Source: Natrialba chahannaoensis JCM 10990 (GTDB taxonomy: Archaea; Halobacteriota; Halobacteria; Halobacteriales; Natrialbaceae). From it: a stretch of DNA of 64,000 bases. The notes below the pieces were generated by a model that was not told where the DNA came from, did no database searches, and was given only the letters and a program-made list of their open reading frames with translations. The stretch is taken from the NCBI RefSeq assembly GCF_000337135.1, contig NZ_AOIN01000059.1, positions 1 through 64,000 on the forward strand, in the 5' to 3' direction. Positions 59,609 through 64,000 of this stretch are shown one piece after another; the stretch's first letter is position 1; each line of letters begins with the position of its first letter. Made by a program: the position numbers and the translations under genes.

Positions 59609-60445
59609 TCACTCGAGTACGCGCTGCGCTGCCGTCACAACGGACTCCACTCGACTCGAGTCGACCGGGTTCGTCGTCACACCATCCTCCTTGAGTGCCG
59701 TCCCGACGATAGCGCCGTCAGCACCGGCAGCGAAGCAGTCGCCGACCGTGTCTGCGGTGACGCCACTACCGACGAAGACCGGGGCCTGGACGCCGTGAGC
59801 AGAGAGCCCAGAGACAACGCGTTCGACGTCCTCGAGTGCAGCCTCGTTCCCGGTTCCACTCCCGGAAACGATCACGCCGTCCGCCTTCCCGCGCTCGACC
59901 GTCTCGAGTGCCGCTCGCTCGATGGCTGTCTCGCCGACCGGTGTGGCGTGTTTGACGTGCACGTCCGCAAGAATCGCCACGTCGGGTGCGATCCGCTCTC
60001 GGCGGCGGACCGTCTCGTGGGCCCGGCCCTCGAGTACCCCCTGATCAGTTGCGGCCGTGCCGACGTGGACGTTGGTGCGAATGAAGTCGGCGTCGACGGC
60101 GGCTGCGATCGAAAGGGCGGCGTCGGCGTCGTTTCTGAGGACGTTGATCCCGAGCGGCACGTCGACAGCGTCTGCGACGGTGCTGGCGATGGCGGTCATG
60201 TCGGCGACGACGTGGGATGGAACAGTCTCGGGGTAGAAGGGCGCGTCGCCGAAGTTCTCGAGCATGATCGCGTCGATGTCACCGGACTCGAGTCGAGTTG
60301 CATCCGTACGTGCTCGCTCGTGCAGAGTGTCGCGGTCACCGTCAAACTCGGGCGCGCCGGGGAGTGCAGGGAGGTGAACCATACCGATGAGCGGCCGCTC
60401 GCGGTCGAACCTGTCGAGGAATGAGTTCTGGTGTGCTGTGGTCAT
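59609..60445 (-). CDS. BtpA/SgcQ-family protein
   Basis: A 278-residue TIM-barrel protein: RFDRERPLIGMVHLPALPGA at the start, DAIMLENFGDAPFYPETVPS, VPLGINVLRNDADAALSIAA, and GVIVSGSGTGNEAALEDVER and VFVGSGVTADTVGDCFAAGA at the end. The BtpA family is related to photosystem I assembly in cyanobacteria and to sugar metabolism in bacteria (SgcQ); archaeal roles are unknown. Start ATG 60445; divergent from the Old Yellow Enzyme gene. Confidence 0.88.
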   Translation of the reverse strand: MTTAHQNSFLDRFDRERPLIGMVHLPALPGAPEFDGDRDTLHERARTDATRLESGDIDAIMLENFGDAPFYPETVPSHVVADMTAIASTVADAVDVPLGINVLRNDADAALSIAAAVDADFIRTNVHVGTAATDQGVLEGRAHETVRRRERIAPDVAILADVHVKHATPVGETAIERAALETVERGKADGVIVSGSGTGNEAALEDVERVVSGLSAHGVQAPVFVGSGVTADTVGDCFAAGADGAIVGTALKEDGVTTNPVDSSRVESVVTAAQRVLE

Positions 60446-60604
60446 ACGTGGTGTGACGGCGAGCGACGGTAAGTGCGGTTCCATCGATCCGGCCCGCGTG
60501 TTGTCGGCATTTCACCCCACCATGCGCCATGCCGACGTACTCGCAAGTCGGCAAGCACGTCGCCGTCCACGGGCGTTTTTGCTCCGCCGTCACTAGTCCG
60601 CTCG

Positions 60605-61705
60605 ATGGGAGACACCGACCTGTTCTCGCCGCTCACGCTTCGGGACCTCGAGATTCCAAACCGGATCGCCGTCTCGCCGATGTGCCAGTACTCCTGTGAC
60701 ACCGACGGCCTGCCAACCGAGTGGCACCGCGTCCACCTCGGCAGCCGCGCTGTCGGCGGTGCCGGCATCGTCATGACCGAGGCCACCGCCGTCGAACCGC
60801 GCGGGCGGATCACACGCCACGACCTCGGCATCTGGGACGACGAGCAAGCGAGTGCACTCGAGCCGACCACCGAGTTCATCCGCGACCAGGGTTCGGTGCC
60901 GGCGATTCAGCTCGCGCATGCGGGCCACAAAGCAAGCAAGCGAAAGCCCTGGGAGGGGAACGACCCGATCACGCCCAAAGAGGGCGGTTGGGAGGTTCTC
61001 TCACCATCGCCCGAGGCGTACCCGCCGTTCGGCGAGGAACGTCCAGAAATGCGGAAGGCGACGGGAGAGGACATCCAGGACGTTGTCGATGCCTACCGCG
61101 AGGCCGCCGAACGATCGCTTTCGGCCGGGTTCGAGATTGCAGAGGTTCACGCCGCTCACGGCTACCTGCTTCACGAGTTCCTCTCGCCCGTGACGAACCA
61201 GCGCGAGGACGACTACGGCGGGAGCTTCGAGAATCGGACGCGATTCGTCCGCGAAGTGACGGCAGCCGTTCGTGAGGTCTGGCCCGACGACAAGCCAGTC
61301 TTCGTTCGCATTTCGGGCACTGACTGGCTGGACGACGGGCCGGAATCGTGGGATGTCGAACAATCCGCACGGCTTGCAGCCGATCTCGCCGAACTCGGTG
61401 CAGACCTGATCGACGTTAGTTCCGGCGGGCTCCACCCCGACCAGGACGCCACTGGCGGCCCGAACTTCCAGGTCCCGCTGGCCGAGCGCGTGGACGAGGG
61501 TGGCGATATCGCTGTGGGGGCCGTCGGCGGCATCACCGAACCCAAGCAGGCCGATGCCATCGTGAGAAACGGCCGCGCGGATCTCGTGCTAGTCGGTCGC
61601 GAGTTCCTGCGCGATCCGTACTTCGGACTGCGCGCTGCGGACGAACTCGCGGGTGAGGAGGCCCCAGCAAAGTGGCCGATTCAGTACCGACGAGGAGTTC
61701 GGTGA
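60605..61705 (+). CDS. NADH:flavin oxidoreductase/Old Yellow Enzyme
   Basis: A 366-residue FMN enzyme of the YqjM-like group that reduces activated alkenes. It has NRIAVSPMCQYSCDTDGLPT with the redox-tuning Cys, LAHAGHKASKRKPWEGNDP with the His pair, and EVHAAHGYLLHEFLSPVTNQ followed by YGGSFENRTRF. Start ATG 60605 (MGDTDLFSPLTL). Substrate unknown. Confidence 0.93.
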   Translation: MGDTDLFSPLTLRDLEIPNRIAVSPMCQYSCDTDGLPTEWHRVHLGSRAVGGAGIVMTEATAVEPRGRITRHDLGIWDDEQASALEPTTEFIRDQGSVPAIQLAHAGHKASKRKPWEGNDPITPKEGGWEVLSPSPEAYPPFGEERPEMRKATGEDIQDVVDAYREAAERSLSAGFEIAEVHAAHGYLLHEFLSPVTNQREDDYGGSFENRTRFVREVTAAVREVWPDDKPVFVRISGTDWLDDGPESWDVEQSARLAADLAELGADLIDVSSGGLHPDQDATGGPNFQVPLAERVDEGGDIAVGAVGGITEPKQADAIVRNGRADLVLVGREFLRDPYFGLRAADELAGEEAPAKWPIQYRRGVR

Positions 61706-61840
61706 GCGACTGGTTCGGAAAACAGAGAGATAAGGGAATGCGAACTTATTCGCGCGAATATGTTCGTCACACTCCCACCTGTTGGGAACAACTACCTGTT
61801 TTCAACCCTTGCAAGTGCCAAGCGGAAAGTGACGACAACG

Positions 61841-62320
61841 ATGACCGACCAGACCCACACTCGACGAACCGTCCTGCAGGCTGCAGGCGCGACATCCGTC
61901 GTCGCTCTCGCTGCCGGTTGTTTGAGCGACGATGAGGATGAGAACGGTGGCGGAAACGGCGACGATGACGACGACGAGATCGACCCATCGGAGTGGGAAG
62001 ACGTCGACACGATCGAACTCGACGGCGCGGTCGGCGGCTGGGAAGGCGTCGCTCCCGACATGATCGCCGGCGAGCAGAACCCGACGATCGTCCTCTTTGA
62101 GGGTCAGGAGTACGACTTCACCTGGTACAACGCGGACAACGGTACCCACAACATCGAGATCTGGGACGAGGACGAAGAGGTTGTCGACGACTACGCGACT
62201 GACCAGGTTAACGACGACGAGCAGACACTCGAGGGTGTCGTTGCCTCCGAAGAGATGGCCTACTACCGTTGTTACCCACACGACCAGATGCAGGCACCAA
62301 TTCAGGTCGAAAGCGAATAA
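61841..62320 (+). CDS. Halocyanin-like blue copper lipoprotein
   Basis: A 159-residue cupredoxin. The Tat lipoprotein signal is HTRRTVLQAAGATSVVALAA and then GC, followed by an Asp-rich linker. The copper ligands are His in NGTHNIEIWDED and Cys, His, Met in RCYPHDQMQAP. Halocyanins carry electrons on the outer membrane face. Start ATG 61841. No partner oxidase is adjacent. Confidence 0.9.
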   Translation: MTDQTHTRRTVLQAAGATSVVALAAGCLSDDEDENGGGNGDDDDDEIDPSEWEDVDTIELDGAVGGWEGVAPDMIAGEQNPTIVLFEGQEYDFTWYNADNGTHNIEIWDEDEEVVDDYATDQVNDDEQTLEGVVASEEMAYYRCYPHDQMQAPIQVESE

Positions 62321-62724
62321 GTGGGCCAATTCAACGCCCCTTCCACCACAGCCGACCCTGTGTGTTCCTGGGACATACGCGAACACACAGTCCGGATTCG
62401 ATAGCGACGAGAGCACGGTTCCAGTAGGCACCCAGTGTCCATCCACACCAAATCACACCTGCACCCACCCAACACTACCATCCAACCGCGCATCTCGTAC
62501 CCGCTATCGTCTTCCTGTCTGCATACCTGCAACCACAGCACACCCACCCTGTACCTTCTTCCCGAATCACACCGCGTAGACAGTCCTCTATCCTGTTAGC
62601 CGCCAGTCTTCCGCATATTGGAACCGAATACTTCTCACGAAGCCAAACACACGGCACAATCACCACACCACGCCTGGACAGACCGAACAGACCGAACAGC
62701 CATCACACCACCTCTCCAATACCC
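62321..62724. other. 404-bp gap with a plus strand rich in A and C
   Basis: No gene is supported. The plus strand is rich in A and C and poor in G between the convergent halocyanin and redoxin genes. It resembles the 12600-13035 stretch, where the minus strand shows the same bias. Confidence 0.5.
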
Positions 62725-63291
62725 CTACGTCTCCACCCACTTGATCGAACAGCCACGCGACGGCTCCCACTCGAGTGCAACCTCCTCACCTGCGAGCACT
62801 GACTCGATGGCCTCCCGGATGTGGAACCGGCTCGGATCTTCGTCGGGATTGAGCGCGTCGTCGAGGCGGCCCTGATAGGCGAGAGTGAACTCGCCTGTCT
62901 CATCGTTGCGCCGGAACAGGAACGGGTCCGGTGTACAGACCGCGTCGTAGGCCTCGGCGACATCCTGTGACTCGTCCCGAAGATAGGCGTCGTACTGGAT
63001 CGTCCCGTCGTCGACAAGTTCCTGCATCCGCTCGAACGAATCGTCCGGATACTGCTCGGCGTCGTTTGGATTGATCCCGATGACAGCAACGTCGTCGTAC
63101 TCGGCTGCGAGGTCGTTCAGCAGATCGAACTTCGCCTTCGCGTACGGGCAGTGGTTGCACGTAAAGACCAACAGCAGCGCCTCGTTGTCAGCGAACGACG
63201 CAAGTGAGTAGGTTTCGCCGTCGGTGCCCTGGAGTTCGAACGCCGGTGCCGCGTCGCCTGCCGCAAGCTCGGTTTCGGATTCTTTGGCCAT
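62725..63291 (-). CDS. Thioredoxin-fold redoxin protein
   Basis: A 188-residue AhpC/TSA-type redoxin. The active-site segment is LLVFTCNHCPYAKAKFDLLN with the C-x2-C pair, preceded by GDAAPAFELQGTDGETYSLA. The family is an atypical peroxiredoxin-like group of unknown substrate. Start ATG 63291; ATG 63318 would add nine residues. It is convergent with the halocyanin gene. Confidence 0.85.
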   Translation of the reverse strand: MAKESETELAAGDAAPAFELQGTDGETYSLASFADNEALLLVFTCNHCPYAKAKFDLLNDLAAEYDDVAVIGINPNDAEQYPDDSFERMQELVDDGTIQYDAYLRDESQDVAEAYDAVCTPDPFLFRRNDETGEFTLAYQGRLDDALNPDEDPSRFHIREAIESVLAGEEVALEWEPSRGCSIKWVET

Positions 63292-63465
63292 ACGAACCGT
63301 TTTGTGGAGTGTCATCATATAGCTCTCGCTCCCATCACCTGTTTTCTGGGTCAGAATACCACGATGCAGGGAGGATTGACGGACGGTTCGAACGTCGCGA
63401 CAGTTCGGCGAGCGAGTGTCACACGACGGCCTACATATTTGTACCCACCGGCGTATCGATGTGGT

Positions 63466-64000
63466 ATGAAGACGCTCGAGGTCACCGACGAACAGTACGA
63501 GTTCATCCAGCGCCTGCGGGAAGAAATTTCGAAGGACGTCGTCGGCCGCTACGGCTTTGTCCGCGAACAGGACGCCCTCCAGTTCCTGCTCGACAACATC
63601 GATGAGGAGGTCGCGAACGCGATCGATCTCGAGGCTGAGTTCTCCGCGACCGACGACGTGGCGGCCTCCGTCGGCGCGGCAATCGAGGGCGAAGCAGATC
63701 CGCATGCACTCAAGGAAATCACGTACGACGAAGCCGGCGATGTGGACGGGGCGACGGACAAGAAGGCAGCGAGCGAGTCGAGCCTCGATAAATCAGCGGG
63801 TGACTCGAGTAACGTCGGAACCGAGACGGAAGCAGACGGGGACGCTGACGACAAAAGTGGCGACGACAGCGACGGTGACGACGACAACAACAGTGACAGT
63901 GACACCACCAGCGGTGAGGCCGACGATGACGACATGCTGGACGAGATGATGAGCCTCCTCGAAACCCACGACGACAAGTGGGAGGAATCCTCCTCAGCGG
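63466..64000 (+). CDS. Conserved haloarchaeal acidic protein (3' end outside window)
   Basis: The frame starts at ATG 63466 and runs off the right edge without a stop (about 178 codons). The N-terminus MKTLEVTDEQYEFIQRLREE with VVGRYGFVREQDALQFLLDN looks like a small helical domain near the ribbon-helix-helix class. A long acidic Asp/Ser/Thr linker then leads to a charged helix DDMLDEMMSLLETHDDKWEE. No enzyme motif is seen. Confidence 0.65.
   Translation, partial: MKTLEVTDEQYEFIQRLREEISKDVVGRYGFVREQDALQFLLDNIDEEVANAIDLEAEFSATDDVAASVGAAIEGEADPHALKEITYDEAGDVDGATDKKAASESSLDKSAGDSSNVGTETEADGDADDKSGDDSDGDDDNNSDSDTTSGEADDDDMLDEMMSLLETHDDKWEESSSA

Overview
The window is chromosomal DNA of an extremely halophilic archaeon (class Halobacteria). 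The signs are high G+C with C/G at most third positions, strongly acidic proteins, many twin-arginine lipoprotein signals of the form RR...AGC followed by Asp-rich linkers, archaeal ribosomal proteins (uL10/P0 and P1-type L12 with acidic EGLG..FG tails), leaderless promoters with TTTATA-type boxes, and typical haloarchaeal families (bacterio-opsin-activator-type HTH, HEWD protein, small CPxCG zinc fingers, RAD55-like HTR proteins). The genus cannot be fixed from sequence alone; a Natrialbaceae-like organism is my guess. The first 33 bases carry a transposase-library adapter, so the left edge is an assembly end and not biology. The last gene runs off the right end.

Layout. 0-6 kb: 3' part of a long-type FKBP prolyl isomerase, a RAD55-like protein, pyrB-pyrI, a TIM-barrel-like hypothetical, a PRC-like acidic protein and an enoyl-CoA hydratase. 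6-9.4 kb: HTH regulator, Tat-exported beta-helix protein, then a gene-poor stretch with a 126-bp palindromic MITE-like element and a tRNA-Lys whose 3' end is duplicated next to it. 9.5-16.4 kb: RCK-DHH fusion protein, PRC-barrel protein, HTH regulator, and a BioD/DRTGG protein coupled to ADP-forming acetyl-CoA synthetase. 16.5-20.8 kb: a zinc-type ABC importer (znuBCA) plus a His/Asp-rich lipoprotein; the binding protein has an inserted domain shared with that lipoprotein. 20.9-27.2 kb: YbaK-type deacylase, BrkB membrane protein, PfkB kinase, a lipoprotein and an aldehyde dehydrogenase. 27.3-31.3 kb: DpsA ferritin, arsR-acr3, RidA, a 55-residue protein under paired iron-box-like palindromes, and a macrodomain protein. 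31.3-41 kb: purM, an M50 protease coupled to a TraB-family membrane protein, thioesterase, S66 peptidase, NagD-type phosphatase, SHOCT protein, MFS carrier, two tiny zinc fingers and a cupin. 41-45.4 kb: a 1092-residue protein with an Hsp70/actin-like head, a very long coiled coil and a C-terminal membrane anchor, then a MOSC protein. 45.7-57.1 kb: ATP-dependent PEP carboxykinase, HEWD protein, CutA, and ribosomal uL11; uL11 is separated from the uL1-uL10-L12 operon by about 6 kb of oppositely oriented genes (methyltransferase, glycosyltransferase, PTPS-like enzyme, BchC-like dehydrogenase, CDP-alcohol phosphotransferase and two membrane proteins). 57.2-64 kb: HAD phosphatase, TctA-like permease, BtpA-like protein, Old Yellow Enzyme, halocyanin-like lipoprotein, redoxin, and the 5' part of an acidic protein.

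The genes form several small working groups: pyrimidine biosynthesis, acetyl-CoA/acetate metabolism, zinc import, iron storage with iron-responsive sites, arsenite resistance, and ribosomal stalk synthesis with a possible L1-binding leader. The best candidates for undescribed biology are the zinc system with its shared HGDHWHG domain, the membrane-anchored actin-fold coiled-coil protein, and the PTPS/GT4/CDP-alcohol cluster inside the split ribosomal locus.
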